DNA from: an uncultured Bacteroidota bacterium
GTDB taxonomy: Bacteria > Bacteroidota > Bacteroidia > Flavobacteriales > Flavobacteriaceae
Direction: 5' to 3'
Length of the DNA stretch: 64,000 nt
Assembly: GCA_902629505.1 (NCBI GenBank)
Contig: CACORF010000001.1
Location: 62,001 to 126,000 of the forward strand
Below the pieces are notes generated by a model. The model searched no databases. It worked only from the letters and a program-made list of their open reading frames with translations, and was not told where the DNA came from. The translations under genes were made by a program, and so were the position numbers. Shown one piece after another: positions 1 through 11,756 of the stretch; the first letter of the stretch is position 1, and each line of letters starts with the position of its first letter.

Positions 1-3000
1 TATTCAGTTCCTCTTAAAGCCAGACTTAAGCTCTATTGTACAGATGTTGAACATGAGGATTTCGAAACAATAGTACAAGACGTATTTCTTGGATCTATAC
101 CTTATATGACTCCAAGCGGAACTTTTATAATTAATGGTGCCGAAAGAGTCGTAGTTTCTCAGCTTCACAGATCTCCTGGTGTATTTTTTGGACAATCTTT
201 CCATGCCAATGGAACTAAACTTTATTCTGCAAGGGTAATTCCATTTAAAGGTTCTTGGATTGAGTTTGCTACTGATATTAACAACGTAATGTATGCGTAC
301 ATTGATAGAAAGAAAAAATTACCTGTAACTACATTATTTAGAGCAATTGGATATCAAGGTGATAAGGAAATACTAGAAATTTTTGATTTAGCTGAAGAAA
401 TTAAAGTTACAAAAGCAGGACTTAAAAAAGCCCTAAATAGAAAATTAGCAGCTAGAGTTTTAAGAACATGGCACGAGGATTTTGTTGATGAGGATACAGG
501 TGAAGTTATTTCAATTGAAAGAAATGAAATTATAATTGATAGAGACACTTTAATTGAAAAAGATCATATTGAACAGATACTTGATGCAGATGTCAAAACA
601 ATCTTGATTCATAAAGAAGATGCACAAAACTCAGATTATGCTATTATTTATAATACTCTTCAAAAAGATCAAACTAACACTGAAAAAGAGGCAGTTGAAT
701 ACATTTACAGGCAGTTGAGAAATGCTGAACCACCAGATGAAGAGACAGCTAGAGGTATTATAGATAAATTATTTTTTTCTGATCAGAGATACAACCTTGG
801 AGAAGTAGGTAGATATAGAATGAATAAAAAATTGAATCTTGATGTCGATATGGAAGAAAGGACTTTAACAAGACTAGATATCACAACTATTATAAAATAC
901 TTAATTGAGTTAATAAATTCCAAAGCAGAAATAGATGATATTGATCACCTTTCAAATAGAAGAGTTAGAACAGTAGGAGAACAACTTTCATCTCAATTTG
1001 GTGTCGGACTTGCTAGAATGGCAAGAACAATTAGAGAAAGAATGAATGTTAGGGACAACGAAGTGTTTACCCCAATTGATTTAATTAATGCAAAAACATT
1101 ATCTTCTGTTATAAATACTTTCTTTGGTACAAATCAACTATCTCAGTTTATGGATCAAACAAATCCACTAGCAGAGATTACACACAAAAGAAGACTTTCT
1201 GCTCTTGGTCCTGGAGGTTTATCTAGAGAAAGAGCAGGTTTTGAGGTAAGAGATGTCCACTACACTCACTATGGAAGATTGTGTCCAATTGAAACCCCTG
1301 AGGGTCCAAACATTGGGCTTATTTCATCTTTATCTGTATATGCAAGAGTTAATAGTCTTGGATTTATTGAAACACCCTACAGACAAGTAAAGAATGGTAA
1401 GATTGATCTTAAGAATATTACATATTTATCTGCTGAAGAAGAAGAGAATAAGTTGATTGCACAAGCTAATATTAACTACGATAATTCTGGTAAAATAAAA
1501 GCTGAAAAAGTAATTGCAAGAGATCAGGCAGATTTTCCTGTTGTAAAACCAGATAATATAAATTATACTGATGTAGCTCCTAATCAAATTGCATCAATCT
1601 CTGCTTCATTAATCCCTTTCTTGGAACATGATGATGCTAACCGTGCACTAATGGGATCAAATATGATGCGTCAGGCAGTTCCACTTCTTAAACCTGAGTC
1701 ACCAATAGTAGGAACAGGATTGGAGAAATCAGTAGCTACTGATTCAAGAGTTCTTGTAAATGCAGAACGAAATGGTGTTGTTGATTATGTAGATGCTAAT
1801 AAAATAGTAATTAAATATAAGCTCTCTAGTGAAGAGAAATTACTAAGTTTTGATGATGATACAAAGATTTATGACCTTACTAAATTTCAAAAAACAAATC
1901 AAGGTTCATGTATTAATTTAAAACCAATTGTAAGTAAAGGTGATCAAGTAACAAAAGGTCAGGTTCTTTGCGAGGGATATGCTACTCAAAAAGGAGAATT
2001 AGCTCTTGGACGAAACCTTAAAGTTGCATTTATGCCATGGAAAGGATATAACTTTGAAGATGCAATTGTTATATCTGAGAAAGTTGTTAGAGAAGATATA
2101 TTCACTTCAATTCATATAGATGAGTACTCATTAGATGTAAGGGACACTAAGTTAGGAACTGAGGAACTTACTGATGATATACCTAATGTAAGTGAGGAGG
2201 CAACAAAAGAACTTGATGAAAATGGTATGATTAGAGTTGGAGCAGATGTAACCCCTGGTGATATTCTCATAGGTAAGATTACTCCAAAAGGTGAATCAGA
2301 TCCAACGCCAGAAGAAAAATTACTTAGAGCAATATTTGGAGATAAAGCAGGAGATGTTAAAGATGCTTCATTGAAAGCTCCGCCTTCACTTAACGGAATT
2401 GTCATAGACAAGAAATTATTTGTTAGATCATTTAAAGATAAAAGAAGAAGATCTCAAGATAAAGTTGATTTAGAGCTATTAGAATCTAAGTATGATAAAA
2501 TTCTTGAGGATCTGAGGCTTAAGCTTGTAGAAAAACTATCATCGGTTGTAAATGGTAAGACTTGTCAAGGTGTATTCAATGACCTTGGTGAAGAAGTCTT
2601 AATAAAAGGAAAGAAATTTACTAATAAGATGCTAGCTAATATTGAAGACTATACTCATCTGACAAAGGGAGTGTGGACTACATCCGATGATTTAAACACA
2701 ACAATATCATCACTGTTACATAATTATAGAATACAAGAAAATGATATTCAAGGTTCACTTAGAAGAGAAAAATTTACAATAAGTGTAGGAGATGAACTTC
2801 CGCCAGGAATTAAAAAACTTGCTAAGGTTTACATTGCTAAAAAAAGAAAACTTAAAGTAGGAGATAAAATGGCTGGTAGGCATGGTAATAAGGGTATTGT
2901 TGCAAGAATTGTTAGACAAGAAGATATGCCTTTCTTAGAGGACGGTACACCAGTTGATATTGTCCTAAATCCTCTTGGTGTTCCTTCTAGGATGAATATT

Positions 3001-3540
3001 GGTCAAATTTATGAGACTGTTCTTGGTTGGGCAGGAAAGGAGCTTGGCAGAAAGTTTTCAACACCAATTTTTGATGGAGCTACACTTGATCAAATAAATC
3101 AGCTTACTGATGAGGCAGGTGTCCCTAGATTTGGTCATACCCATTTATATGATGGTGGTACAGGTGAAAAATTTGATCAAGCTGCAACAGTTGGAGTAAT
3201 CTATATGTTAAAACTTGGTCACATGGTAGATGATAAGATGCACTCGAGATCTATTGGTCCATATAGTTTAATAACTCAGCAACCTCTCGGTGGTAAAGCT
3301 CAGTTTGGTGGTCAAAGATTTGGAGAGATGGAGGTTTGGGCGCTAGAAGCTTATGGAGCATCAAGTGCACTTCAAGAAATTTTAACTATAAAATCAGATG
3401 ATGTTATTGGTAGGGCAAAAGCCTATGAATCAATTGTTAAAGGTGAAAATCTTCCTGAAGCTGGTCTTCCAGAATCATTCAATGTATTAATGCATGAATT
3501 AAAAGGTCTTGGTTTAGATATTAGATTAGAAGAAAAATAA
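1..3540 (+). CDS. rpoB: DNA-directed RNA polymerase subunit beta (5' truncated by window)
   Basis: Beta subunit of RNA polymerase, which with beta' forms the catalytic core. The reading frame is open from base 1, so the gene starts before the window; 1179 residues are visible and the ATG at 106 is internal. The rifampicin-binding region is clear near 1130-1320 ([29 protein letters not shown]) and keeps the Asp, His and Ser whose changes cause resistance in other bacteria, so it looks rifampicin-sensitive. The motif [14 protein letters not shown] near 2857-2900 is another family hallmark. rpoC follows after 15 bp, the usual rpoBC arrangement. The identification is certain. Confidence 0.98.
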   Translation, partial: YSVPLKARLKLYCTDVEHEDFETIVQDVFLGSIPYMTPSGTFIINGAERVVVSQLHRSPGVFFGQSFHANGTKLYSARVIPFKGSWIEFATDINNVMYAYIDRKKKLPVTTLFRAIGYQGDKEILEIFDLAEEIKVTKAGLKKALNRKLAARVLRTWHEDFVDEDTGEVISIERNEIIIDRDTLIEKDHIEQILDADVKTILIHKEDAQNSDYAIIYNTLQKDQTNTEKEAVEYIYRQLRNAEPPDEETARGIIDKLFFSDQRYNLGEVGRYRMNKKLNLDVDMEERTLTRLDITTIIKYLIELINSKAEIDDIDHLSNRRVRTVGEQLSSQFGVGLARMARTIRERMNVRDNEVFTPIDLINAKTLSSVINTFFGTNQLSQFMDQTNPLAEITHKRRLSALGPGGLSRERAGFEVRDVHYTHYGRLCPIETPEGPNIGLISSLSVYARVNSLGFIETPYRQVKNGKIDLKNITYLSAEEEENKLIAQANINYDNSGKIKAEKVIARDQADFPVVKPDNINYTDVAPNQIASISASLIPFLEHDDANRALMGSNMMRQAVPLLKPESPIVGTGLEKSVATDSRVLVNAERNGVVDYVDANKIVIKYKLSSEEKLLSFDDDTKIYDLTKFQKTNQGSCINLKPIVSKGDQVTKGQVLCEGYATQKGELALGRNLKVAFMPWKGYNFEDAIVISEKVVREDIFTSIHIDEYSLDVRDTKLGTEELTDDIPNVSEEATKELDENGMIRVGADVTPGDILIGKITPKGESDPTPEEKLLRAIFGDKAGDVKDASLKAPPSLNGIVIDKKLFVRSFKDKRRRSQDKVDLELLESKYDKILEDLRLKLVEKLSSVVNGKTCQGVFNDLGEEVLIKGKKFTNKMLANIEDYTHLTKGVWTTSDDLNTTISSLLHNYRIQENDIQGSLRREKFTISVGDELPPGIKKLAKVYIAKKRKLKVGDKMAGRHGNKGIVARIVRQEDMPFLEDGTPVDIVLNPLGVPSRMNIGQIYETVLGWAGKELGRKFSTPIFDGATLDQINQLTDEAGVPRFGHTHLYDGGTGEKFDQAATVGVIYMLKLGHMVDDKMHSRSIGPYSLITQQPLGGKAQFGGQRFGEMEVWALEAYGASSALQEILTIKSDDVIGRAKAYESIVKGENLPEAGLPESFNVLMHELKGLGLDIRLEEK

Positions 3541-3555
3541 ATTACAAAATAAAAA

Positions 3556-6500
3556 ATGGCAAAAAATAACGAATTATTGACACAAAAGAAGTTTAATACG
3601 ATATCAATCGGTCTGTCTTCACCCGAGGTTATCCTTGGTAATTCTAGAGGAGAGGTTCTAAAACCTGAAACTATTAATTATAGAACTCATAAACCTGAAA
3701 GAGATGGGTTGTTTTGTGAGAGGATTTTTGGCCCCGTTAAAGATTATGAATGTGCATGTGGTAAATATAAAAGAATTAGATACAAAGGTATAGTTTGTGA
3801 TAGATGTGGTGTTGAAGTAACAGAAAAGAAAGTAAGAAGAGATAGAGTAGGCCATATCAATCTTGTTGTACCTGTTGCGCATATCTGGTATTTTAAGTCC
3901 TTGCCAAATAAAATTGGATATCTTTTAGGACTTCCTTCAAAGAAGTTGGATATGATTATTTATTATGAAAGATACGTTGTAATCCAGCCTGGAGAGGCAA
4001 AGAATGTGGAAGGTGAACCTGTCAACAAGATGGACTTTTTAACAGAAGAAGAATATCTAACAATAATGGAGTCTCTTCCAGTTGATAATCAGTTTCTAGA
4101 TGATACTGACGACCGAAAATTCATTGCAAAAATGGGTGCAGAATGTTTGATTGAGTTACTATCAAGAATTGATCTAGAAGAACTTTCTTACGAGTTAAGA
4201 CACAAAGCAAATAATGAGACTTCTAAACAAAGAAAAACAGAGGCCTTGAAAAGACTTCAGGTTGTTGAGTCATTTAGAGAGGGAAATGAGAGGAAAGAAA
4301 ACCTTCCGGAGTGGATGGTTGTTAAAGTAATACCAGTTATTCCTCCTGAATTAAGACCACTTGTACCTCTTGATGGGGGAAGATTTGCTACATCTGATCT
4401 TAATGATCTGTATAGAAGAGTAATTATAAGAAATAATAGGCTGAAAAGACTTGTTGAGATTAAAGCTCCTGAAGTAATATTAAGGAATGAAAAAAGAATG
4501 CTACAAGAGTCTGTAGATTCTTTATTTGATAACACCAGAAAATCTTCTGCAGTTAAAACCGAATCTAATAGACCATTAAAATCATTATCTGATTCTCTTA
4601 AAGGAAAACAAGGACGTTTCAGACAAAATCTTTTAGGGAAAAGAGTAGATTACTCTGCAAGGTCAGTAATTGTTGTTGGTCCTGAGCTAAAATTATATGA
4701 ATGTGGATTGCCAAAAGATATGGCAGCTGAATTATATAAGCCCTTTATAATTAGAAAGCTTATTGAAAGAGGAATAGTAAAAACAGTTAAATCTGCAAAA
4801 AAAATAATTGATCGAAGAGAACCAGTTGTGTGGGATATATTAGAGAATGTTCTTAAAGGGCACCCTGTACTACTTAACAGGGCTCCTACTTTACATAGAC
4901 TTGGAATACAAGCATTTCAACCAAAGCTTATTGAAGGAAAAGCTATCCAATTGCATCCGTTAACATGTACTGCATTCAATGCTGACTTCGATGGTGATCA
5001 AATGGCAGTTCATCTACCATTAGGTCCAGAGGCTATTTTAGAAGCACAACTATTAATGCTTGGCTCTCATAATATATTGAACCCTGCTAATGGTTCTCCA
5101 ATTACAGTTCCATCTCAGGATATGGTTTTAGGTCTTTATTACATGACCAAATCAAGAAAATCTTCTGAATCTCTAAAACTTATGGGTGAAGGTTTGACTT
5201 TCTATTCTCCTGAAGAGGTTAATATGGCTTACAATGAAAAAAAAGTAGATCTAAATGCTATAATTAAATGTAAAATAAAGACATCTGAAACAGATGATTC
5301 CTCCGAAATTATAGAGACTACTCCAGGGAGAATATTCTTCAATGAGGTAGTTCCAGAAAAAGCCGGATTTTTTAATGAAGTCCTTACAAAGAAAAACCTT
5401 CGTGAAATAATTGGCCAGATTCTCCATGTTACATCTGTGCCAGAAACTGCTGAATTCTTAGATAAAATAAAGGATCTTGGCTATACTTTTGCTTTTAAAG
5501 GTGGTTTATCGTTTAGTTTAGGTGATATTATTATACCTGAACAAAAACAACACCTTATTGATGAAGCAAATAATCAGGTTGATGGAATTATAGGTAACTA
5601 TAACATGGGACTTATAACTAATAATGAAAGATATAATCAGGTAATTGACGTTTGGACCTCTACGAATGCTACACTTACAGAGCTTGCAATGAAGCAAATC
5701 AGTGATGATCAGCAAGGGTTTAATTCAGTTTACATGATGCTTGATTCTGGAGCAAGAGGTTCTAAGGAGCAAATAAGGCAACTTACTGGGATGAGAGGGT
5801 TAATGGCTAAGCCAAAAAAATCTAATGTTGGTGGTGGAGAGATTATTGAGAACCCTATTTTGTCAAACTTTAAAGAAGGTCTCTCTATTTTAGAATACTT
5901 CATCTCAACTCATGGAGCTAGAAAAGGTTTGGCTGATACAGCTCTTAAAACTGCTGATGCAGGATATTTGACTCGAAGATTACATGATGTATCACAAGAT
6001 GTTGTAGTCAACGAATTTGATTGTGGGACACTAAGAGGGATAGAAGTGACTGCACTCAAAAAAAATGAGGAAATTGTTGAGTCTTTAGGTGAAAGAATTT
6101 TAGGTAGAGTTGCATTAAATGATATAGTTGATCCGTCAACTAATGATGTTATTATTGAGGGTAGTAAATTAATTGATGAAGACATTGTTAGTAAAATTGA
6201 AAATACCCTTATTACATCAGTTGATGTAAGATCTCCATTAACATGTGAGACTAAAAAAGGTATATGCGCAAGTTGCTATGGAAGAAATCTTGCAACCGGG
6301 AAGTCTATTCAAATTGGTGAGGCTGTTGGAGTTGTAGCCGCTCAATCTATTGGTGAACCGGGTACTCAGTTAACACTAAGAACGTTTCATGTTGGTGGAG
6401 TTGCTGGTAATATTTCTGAGGAGAATTCTCTGATATCTAGGTTTGATGGTATTGCTGAAATTGATGACTTAAAGGTCGTTAAGACAAAAGACAGCGAAGG

Positions 6501-7854
6501 TAAAACTTCTAATATTGTGATATCTAGAACTACAGAAATTAAAATTTTAGATTCTAAAACAAAAAATATCTTAAGTACAAATAATATCCCTTATGGTTCA
6601 TATCTTAATGTTAAAAATGGACAAAAACTATCGAAAGGAGATGTAGTATGTCAATGGGATCCATTTAATGGTGTAATTGTTTCTGAATTTTCAGGTAAAA
6701 TTGTTTATGAAAATATTGAAGTTGGTAAAACTTATCAAGTTGAGATTGACGAACAAACAGGATTCAAAGAAAAAGTCATAACAGATTCAAGAGATAAAAA
6801 ACTTATTCCTACACTTCTTATCCAAGATAAAAAGGGTGTAACACTCAGGTCATATAACTTACCTGTTGGTGCGCATATTATGGTTGATGAAGATGAATCA
6901 ATCGAAAAAGGTAAAATTTTAGTAAAAATTCCAAGAAAATCAGCAAAATCAGGTGATATTACTGGTGGATTACCTAGGGTAACTGAATTGTTTGAAGCAA
7001 GGAATCCTTCCAACCCTGCTGTTGTTTCTGAGATTGATGGTGTTGTGTCTTTTGGAAAAATTAAGAGAGGAAATAGAGAGATTATAGTTGAATCTAAATT
7101 TGGTGATATAAAAAAATACCTAGTCAAGTTATCTAATCAGATTCTTGTCCAAGAGAATGACTTTATCAAAGCTGGAATGCCTCTGTCAGATGGCTCAATC
7201 ACTCCTAACGACATTTTAAATATAAAAGGTCCTTCTGCTGTTCAGCAGTATCTCGTAAACGAAGTTCAAGAGGTTTACAGGCTCCAAGGTGTTAAAATTA
7301 ACGATAAACATTTTGAAGTGGTAGTTAGACAAATGATGAGAAAAGTTAAGATTATTGATACAGGAGATACTTTATTCCTTGAAGATCAACTTACATATAA
7401 GGATGAGTTTATTGAACAAAATGATAAATTATATGGTATGAAAGTTGTTGAAGATGCTGGTGATAGTGAAAATCTTAAAGTTGGACAAATTGTTTCAGCT
7501 AGACAATTAAGAGATGAGAACTCAATGTTGAAAAGGGATGATAAAAATCTGGTTAATGCCAGAGATGCTAAACCTGCAACAGCTTCAACACAACTTCAGG
7601 GTATAACAAGAGCTGCACTGCAAACAAAATCATTTATCTCAGCAGCATCTTTCCAAGAAACTACGAAAGTATTAAACGAGGCTGCAGTAAATGGAAAGAA
7701 TGATATGTTAGAAGGCTTAAAAGAGAATGTTATTGTGGGTCACAAGATTCCTGCTGGTACTGGGATGAGGAAATACGATGATATTATTGTTGGTCCTAAA
7801 GATGAGTATAATAGCTTATTAATTAATAAAGAGGAAGAGGAGCTGAATTATTAA
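3556..7854 (+). CDS. rpoC: DNA-directed RNA polymerase subunit beta'
   Basis: Beta' subunit of RNA polymerase, 1432 residues, complete. The catalytic Mg-binding motif NADFDGDQ lies at about residues 475-482. The N-terminal zinc site is C66, C68, C81 and C84, and a second cysteine cluster ([13 protein letters not shown]) lies near residue 897. The C-terminal part shows the usual beta' end region. The start ATG follows an A-rich stretch without a Shine-Dalgarno sequence. It is co-directional with rpoB upstream and idi 9 bp downstream, so all three may share a transcript. Confidence 0.98.
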   Translation: MAKNNELLTQKKFNTISIGLSSPEVILGNSRGEVLKPETINYRTHKPERDGLFCERIFGPVKDYECACGKYKRIRYKGIVCDRCGVEVTEKKVRRDRVGHINLVVPVAHIWYFKSLPNKIGYLLGLPSKKLDMIIYYERYVVIQPGEAKNVEGEPVNKMDFLTEEEYLTIMESLPVDNQFLDDTDDRKFIAKMGAECLIELLSRIDLEELSYELRHKANNETSKQRKTEALKRLQVVESFREGNERKENLPEWMVVKVIPVIPPELRPLVPLDGGRFATSDLNDLYRRVIIRNNRLKRLVEIKAPEVILRNEKRMLQESVDSLFDNTRKSSAVKTESNRPLKSLSDSLKGKQGRFRQNLLGKRVDYSARSVIVVGPELKLYECGLPKDMAAELYKPFIIRKLIERGIVKTVKSAKKIIDRREPVVWDILENVLKGHPVLLNRAPTLHRLGIQAFQPKLIEGKAIQLHPLTCTAFNADFDGDQMAVHLPLGPEAILEAQLLMLGSHNILNPANGSPITVPSQDMVLGLYYMTKSRKSSESLKLMGEGLTFYSPEEVNMAYNEKKVDLNAIIKCKIKTSETDDSSEIIETTPGRIFFNEVVPEKAGFFNEVLTKKNLREIIGQILHVTSVPETAEFLDKIKDLGYTFAFKGGLSFSLGDIIIPEQKQHLIDEANNQVDGIIGNYNMGLITNNERYNQVIDVWTSTNATLTELAMKQISDDQQGFNSVYMMLDSGARGSKEQIRQLTGMRGLMAKPKKSNVGGGEIIENPILSNFKEGLSILEYFISTHGARKGLADTALKTADAGYLTRRLHDVSQDVVVNEFDCGTLRGIEVTALKKNEEIVESLGERILGRVALNDIVDPSTNDVIIEGSKLIDEDIVSKIENTLITSVDVRSPLTCETKKGICASCYGRNLATGKSIQIGEAVGVVAAQSIGEPGTQLTLRTFHVGGVAGNISEENSLISRFDGIAEIDDLKVVKTKDSEGKTSNIVISRTTEIKILDSKTKNILSTNNIPYGSYLNVKNGQKLSKGDVVCQWDPFNGVIVSEFSGKIVYENIEVGKTYQVEIDEQTGFKEKVITDSRDKKLIPTLLIQDKKGVTLRSYNLPVGAHIMVDEDESIEKGKILVKIPRKSAKSGDITGGLPRVTELFEARNPSNPAVVSEIDGVVSFGKIKRGNREIIVESKFGDIKKYLVKLSNQILVQENDFIKAGMPLSDGSITPNDILNIKGPSAVQQYLVNEVQEVYRLQGVKINDKHFEVVVRQMMRKVKIIDTGDTLFLEDQLTYKDEFIEQNDKLYGMKVVEDAGDSENLKVGQIVSARQLRDENSMLKRDDKNLVNARDAKPATASTQLQGITRAALQTKSFISAASFQETTKVLNEAAVNGKNDMLEGLKENVIVGHKIPAGTGMRKYDDIIVGPKDEYNSLLINKEEEELNY

Positions 7855-7863
7855 TTTAACTCA

Positions 7864-8382
7864 ATGTCAGAAGATAATGTAATTCTTGTTGATAAAAATG
7901 ATAATCAAGTTGGATTAATGCCAAAACTTGAGGCTCATCAAAAAGGTGTTCTTCATAGAGCATTTTCAGTTTTCATATTTAATAACAAATATGAGCTTTT
8001 ACTTCAAAAAAGATCTTTTTCGAAATATCATTCGGGCGGATTGTGGACAAACACATGTTGTAGTCATCCTCGTGAAGATGAAGATATATTAGATGCTGCA
8101 AACAGAAGACTTATTGAAGAAATGGGTATTGAAACTAGTTTAAGAAAAGTCTATGAATTTACATATAAAGCAGAGCTTGATAACGATTTAATTGAACACG
8201 AATTTGACCATGTGTTTTATGGGGTTTATAATCAAGATCCTTCAATAAATACAGACGAGGCTGATGATTTTAAGTGGATAGATATGGATTCATTAAATGA
8301 AGACATAAAAACAAATGGAGATATTTATACTGTTTGGTTTAAAATAGCTTTTGAGTATTTTTATAATTATTTAAAAAAATGA
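7864..8382 (+). CDS. idi: Isopentenyl-diphosphate delta-isomerase, type I
   Basis: Interconverts isopentenyl and dimethylallyl diphosphate, feeding quinone, undecaprenyl and carotenoid synthesis. The 172-residue Nudix-fold protein carries the type I signature: metal ligands H25, H31 and H68, catalytic C66 in TNTCCSHP, and the E111/E113 pair in LIEHEFD, matching H25, H32, H69, C67, E114 and E116 of the E. coli enzyme. The Nudix-like helix motif RRLIEEMGI is at 81-89. The stop overlaps the next ATG by 4 bp. In this window it is the isoprenoid link to the retinal made by blh for proteorhodopsin; that functional link is inference, since idi is also needed for general isoprenoids. Confidence 0.95.
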   Translation: MSEDNVILVDKNDNQVGLMPKLEAHQKGVLHRAFSVFIFNNKYELLLQKRSFSKYHSGGLWTNTCCSHPREDEDILDAANRRLIEEMGIETSLRKVYEFTYKAELDNDLIEHEFDHVFYGVYNQDPSINTDEADDFKWIDMDSLNEDIKTNGDIYTVWFKIAFEYFYNYLKK

Positions 8383-8786
8383 AAGTAACGGTTAGTAGAA
8401 AAGCGCATTTTAATGCCGCTCATAAATTATTCAGATCTGATTGGTCAGATGAAAAAAACAAAAAAGTTTTTGGAAAATGTGCTAATGAAAATTACCATGG
8501 TCATAACTATGAGTTAATAGTTAGTCTGACTGGAGAGATTGATAAAGAGACAGGCTATGTGTATGATTTAGGAAAGCTCAAAAATATTATTAAAGCTGAG
8601 GTAGAGGAATATTTAGATCATAAGAATTTAAACTTGGATATTGATGACTTCAAAACAATAAATCCATCTGCTGAAAATATTGCTATCTTAATCTATAACA
8701 GGCTAATCACTTATTTTGATGAAAGCTATGACCTTAAAATAACTCTATACGAAACTCCAAGAAATTTTGTTGAGTATAGTGGTTAG
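8379..8786 (+). CDS. 6-pyruvoyl/6-carboxy-tetrahydropterin synthase family protein (COG0720)
   Basis: Tunnel-fold pterin enzyme of 135 residues acting on dihydroneopterin triphosphate. The zinc ligands are H15, H40 and H42 (HGH), with candidate catalytic C34. The spacing between C34 and HGH is five residues (CANENYHGH), which is the biopterin-type (PTPS-II) spacing as I recall it; queuosine-type QueD has three. E37 lies three residues before the first His and recalls folate-type PTPS-III. The C-terminal LYETPRNFVEY also resembles animal PTPS. It overlaps idi by 4 bp, so the two are probably co-translated. Family is sure; whether it works in queuosine, folate or biopterin synthesis is open, so no symbol is given. 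Confidence 0.9.
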   Translation: MKVTVSRKAHFNAAHKLFRSDWSDEKNKKVFGKCANENYHGHNYELIVSLTGEIDKETGYVYDLGKLKNIIKAEVEEYLDHKNLNLDIDDFKTINPSAENIAILIYNRLITYFDESYDLKITLYETPRNFVEYSG

Positions 8787-9469
8787 TCAATTGTTATATT
8801 TCTTAATATTTTCCCGTATTTAGAATCTTTTATTCTAGCTGGTAGAGTATCGTATAGCATTCTAAGTAAATCTATATTTGCGTCCGGTATTTGACTGACT
8901 GTTATATATGGTGATATTTCTTTATCTGAATTTGTAATTGAAAAATTTAAAGTATATAAATACTTTTTCCTGACTAAATTTTCTAATTCAATATTAACTG
9001 AGTCTAATCTTTCCTGATTATTTTCAATTTGTGATTTGTAAAATATTTCTATTAAATCAAGATTTTGTGAATTGTATTTTCTCATTATAGAGTTATACTC
9101 TAACAAAAGATCACTATTTATAGATCCTGAAATTTCATAACCTGAATCAAAAGTCGAAAGTCTAGTATTAATTTTTATTTCACCTTCATTACCAAAAAAT
9201 GGAATAATATCGTTCAGAGAGTCTCCATCTTCTTTGTCAAGATATAGATAGTAAATATCTGGTTCACTAATATTTGTGCTTAATTTAAAGTTACTCTCAC
9301 CCCTTAAATTAACTGAATCCAAATTAATTACAATTGAATCTTTTTCAGATTGTAGATATAAAGTACCTTTTTTCAGTCCTTCAACATTTCCTGAAATAAT
9401 CATGTTGTTATCATTTGAACTACAAGATATTATGAGTGTTGTTATTATTAGTAATAGTTTTTTTTTCAT
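8783..9469 (-). CDS. DUF4369-type lipoprotein
   Basis: Probable periplasm-facing lipoprotein of 228 residues. It begins with a short signal peptide ending in a lipobox (LIISC, Cys16). The next part (ISGNVEGLKKGTLYLQ and onward) resembles the DUF4369 domain that in Bacteroidota often precedes a TlpA-like thioredoxin domain. Here no thioredoxin domain or CxxC motif follows; the rest is a helical, charged region. Function unknown. It starts 1 bp after the DUF5916 gene ends, so the two form an operon. Its 3' end overlaps the pterin synthase gene on the other strand by 4 bp. Confidence 0.75.
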   Translation of the reverse strand: MKKKLLLIITTLIISCSSNDNNMIISGNVEGLKKGTLYLQSEKDSIVINLDSVNLRGESNFKLSTNISEPDIYYLYLDKEDGDSLNDIIPFFGNEGEIKINTRLSTFDSGYEISGSINSDLLLEYNSIMRKYNSQNLDLIEIFYKSQIENNQERLDSVNIELENLVRKKYLYTLNFSITNSDKEISPYITVSQIPDANIDLLRMLYDTLPARIKDSKYGKILRNITID

Positions 9470-9470
9470 A

Positions 9471-11663
9471 TTAAATGTTTATCCAGTAAGTAAGTTTAAG
9501 ATTTATTGATCTAAATTGAGGTATAATCTTATCATTTGTATAATAATTATCATTATAAACCAAATATAAGTCAGACAATGGAGCAAACCTCCATTGAAAT
9601 CTGGAATTAATCCCTAGGTTTTCTGATTGATTAGTATATTGTACATATGTAGTCCAATATATTTTCTTTGTAAAAGTTAGCTCAAATTTTGGACTTATTA
9701 GCCATATATTTCTTGTTGGGTATGGTTTAGGTAACTCGATAGAATCATAATTTAGTCTTAATGACATATTGAAAATAGGTTGTCTTCTATACGACAGTCT
9801 ACTTTGAATTGAAAACTTAGTTCCATTATAAAAAGATCCATATGAAATTTCCGAATCTGAAGTAAATAAATTTCTACTTGGAGATTTATATGAGATTGAA
9901 TAGTCTGTAAAATCATAGTATTTATTTGCTGGAAGAGGAATTGCTCCATTTGTTCTTGTTGGATCAAATGGGAAAAATAAATAATCCTTACGTTGTCTTC
10001 TTTCAAAATTTAGCTCTGCTTGATTCAGATAACTTATAAATACAGATGTTTGATTATAAGTCAATTCCTGTTTGTTTTGAAAAAGAGGTCTAAATACAAA
10101 CGAAGTAAAATGACCAATCTCTATATTTAAAATTTTTTCATTATTTGGATAGATTCTGTACTTATATGTAGGTTCAAATTTATATACCCCATATCTTCTG
10201 AAGTAACCAAGATCTGATCTATGATTATCACCAACATAAGCAGAATAAAAATTTATAAAATGATTTCTGGAATTTCGAGTAATCCTTAGTGAAGTATTTA
10301 AACTTTTTTTATTATCACTTTTATCTGGCATAATGGATTTATGTATAAATGCCTTTCCACTCCAACTACCATCATTATTTGCTAGATTATATTCTGCTCC
10401 TATAACTCTATTATACCTTTCAGAATCATTTACAAAATTATATTTTTTTGTATTCTCTCTATTTAAAATAAAAAATGAAAAATTAGATCTTGAAAAAACT
10501 TTTTTATTAAATGTTAAAAGAGTATTATTATTTTGAGGGATTTCATTTTTAATATCTTCAGTTGTCATAACATTTAGTAAACCAATTCTTGTTGAATTAT
10601 TTATCTTTCCACTTAATCTTACCCCAGCTAAAATTTTATTTTCAACTGTTTCACCTTTTTTATTTTTAGCCACACCTATTCTTCTTGAAAAAAATGCTTG
10701 TGATTCCCTTGTTCCAAAATCTGAAAATAAATCAGAGTTTTGAGTAAAAAATTGTCTTTTTTCAGGCAACCTTGTCTCCCACTTAGTTGTATTAACAATT
10801 TGATCATCGACTTCAACTTGAGAGAAATCAGGATTTAATGTAGCATCAAGGTTAAGTGAGTTTCCAATTGGAATTTTAAGATCTAAACCATAATCAAAAT
10901 CTTTTATTTGATAGTTATTTTCAAAGTCTTTACCTTGAATAGCATTTATGTAAGGAATTAATATCACAGGTTTTTTGGAGTTCCCAAGTGGTTTTTCAAA
11001 ATTAAATTCTCCCATATATGCAAGGTTGCCAATACTCTGATTCTGCGGAATGTTAACCCATGTAGAGTGTTCTAATGATTGAGTATCACTCCTGTACATA
11101 TTAAACCTCCATTTTTTAGTGCCATTTATAAAATATAATTGATTAAATGGAATTTTAATTTCTGTTAAATAATAGTCATCGTATAATTTTGATTCTACAT
11201 ACCAAATTGCATCCCATGAAGAATTTCTATCCGTTCTATAATCTCTGTTTCCTCCGGACACTAATATGTCTCCCTTGAGACCTAGATGATTTGTCTGAAA
11301 TTGAAATGCATTAGTTGCATCACTAAAAGTGTCAAAAATCAACTGCACATAATCTGCACTAGCAGTACTAAAGTCTCTTTTGAGTGAATATACGGTAAAC
11401 CTCTTCTCTTTTGTGTAAGCTTTAACAAGAAAGTATAAATTTTCATCATCAAAAACTGCTTTAAATTCTGTTTGTTTTATTGCTTTAACATCATCTTCAG
11501 GTCTCCATTGCCAAAAATCATTTCCAACATTGGCTTCTTCCCAAACTTTTTCAGATTCGACCCCATCAATTATTATATTATCGTTAATATATTTAACAGA
11601 ATAATTTTGTGCAGTAATAATATTGCATAAAACAAGAAAAAAAAGATTGAGGTAATTCTTCAA
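9471..11663 (-). CDS. DUF5916 outer-membrane protein with CBM9-like N-terminal domain
   Basis: Large secreted protein of 730 residues. The N-terminal signal peptide ends in ITAQ. Residues about 25-190 resemble the family 9 carbohydrate-binding-like domain (DGVESEKVWEEA, LYFLVKAYTKE). The remainder is rich in alternating aromatic strands and ends in an aromatic-terminated strand (TYWINI), fitting the DUF5916 beta-barrel seen across Bacteroidota. Substrate unknown. No in-frame ATG lies near the start: the frame opens after a TAG at 11679-11681 and the best start is TTG at 11661-11663, directly before a good signal peptide. It is first in a two-gene operon with the DUF4369 lipoprotein. Confidence 0.8.
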   Translation of the reverse strand: MKNYLNLFFLVLCNIITAQNYSVKYINDNIIIDGVESEKVWEEANVGNDFWQWRPEDDVKAIKQTEFKAVFDDENLYFLVKAYTKEKRFTVYSLKRDFSTASADYVQLIFDTFSDATNAFQFQTNHLGLKGDILVSGGNRDYRTDRNSSWDAIWYVESKLYDDYYLTEIKIPFNQLYFINGTKKWRFNMYRSDTQSLEHSTWVNIPQNQSIGNLAYMGEFNFEKPLGNSKKPVILIPYINAIQGKDFENNYQIKDFDYGLDLKIPIGNSLNLDATLNPDFSQVEVDDQIVNTTKWETRLPEKRQFFTQNSDLFSDFGTRESQAFFSRRIGVAKNKKGETVENKILAGVRLSGKINNSTRIGLLNVMTTEDIKNEIPQNNNTLLTFNKKVFSRSNFSFFILNRENTKKYNFVNDSERYNRVIGAEYNLANNDGSWSGKAFIHKSIMPDKSDNKKSLNTSLRITRNSRNHFINFYSAYVGDNHRSDLGYFRRYGVYKFEPTYKYRIYPNNEKILNIEIGHFTSFVFRPLFQNKQELTYNQTSVFISYLNQAELNFERRQRKDYLFFPFDPTRTNGAIPLPANKYYDFTDYSISYKSPSRNLFTSDSEISYGSFYNGTKFSIQSRLSYRRQPIFNMSLRLNYDSIELPKPYPTRNIWLISPKFELTFTKKIYWTTYVQYTNQSENLGINSRFQWRFAPLSDLYLVYNDNYYTNDKIIPQFRSINLKLTYWINI

Positions 11664-11756
11664 TAAGTTTTTTATAATCTAAAATTAATATTTTACTGCT
11701 AAATAAGATAATCCTTAATAGAGTATTATATTTAACTAAAATTAAGTGAATAATAA

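Noticed and set aside
106-3540. ATG at 106 as the rpoB start
   Set aside because: The frame is open to base 1 and the upstream residues match RpoB, so the gene is cut by the window edge.
6735-7127. 130-codon antisense ORF in rpoC
   Set aside because: Low-complexity Ser/Pro/Ile-rich shadow frame opposite conserved RpoC.
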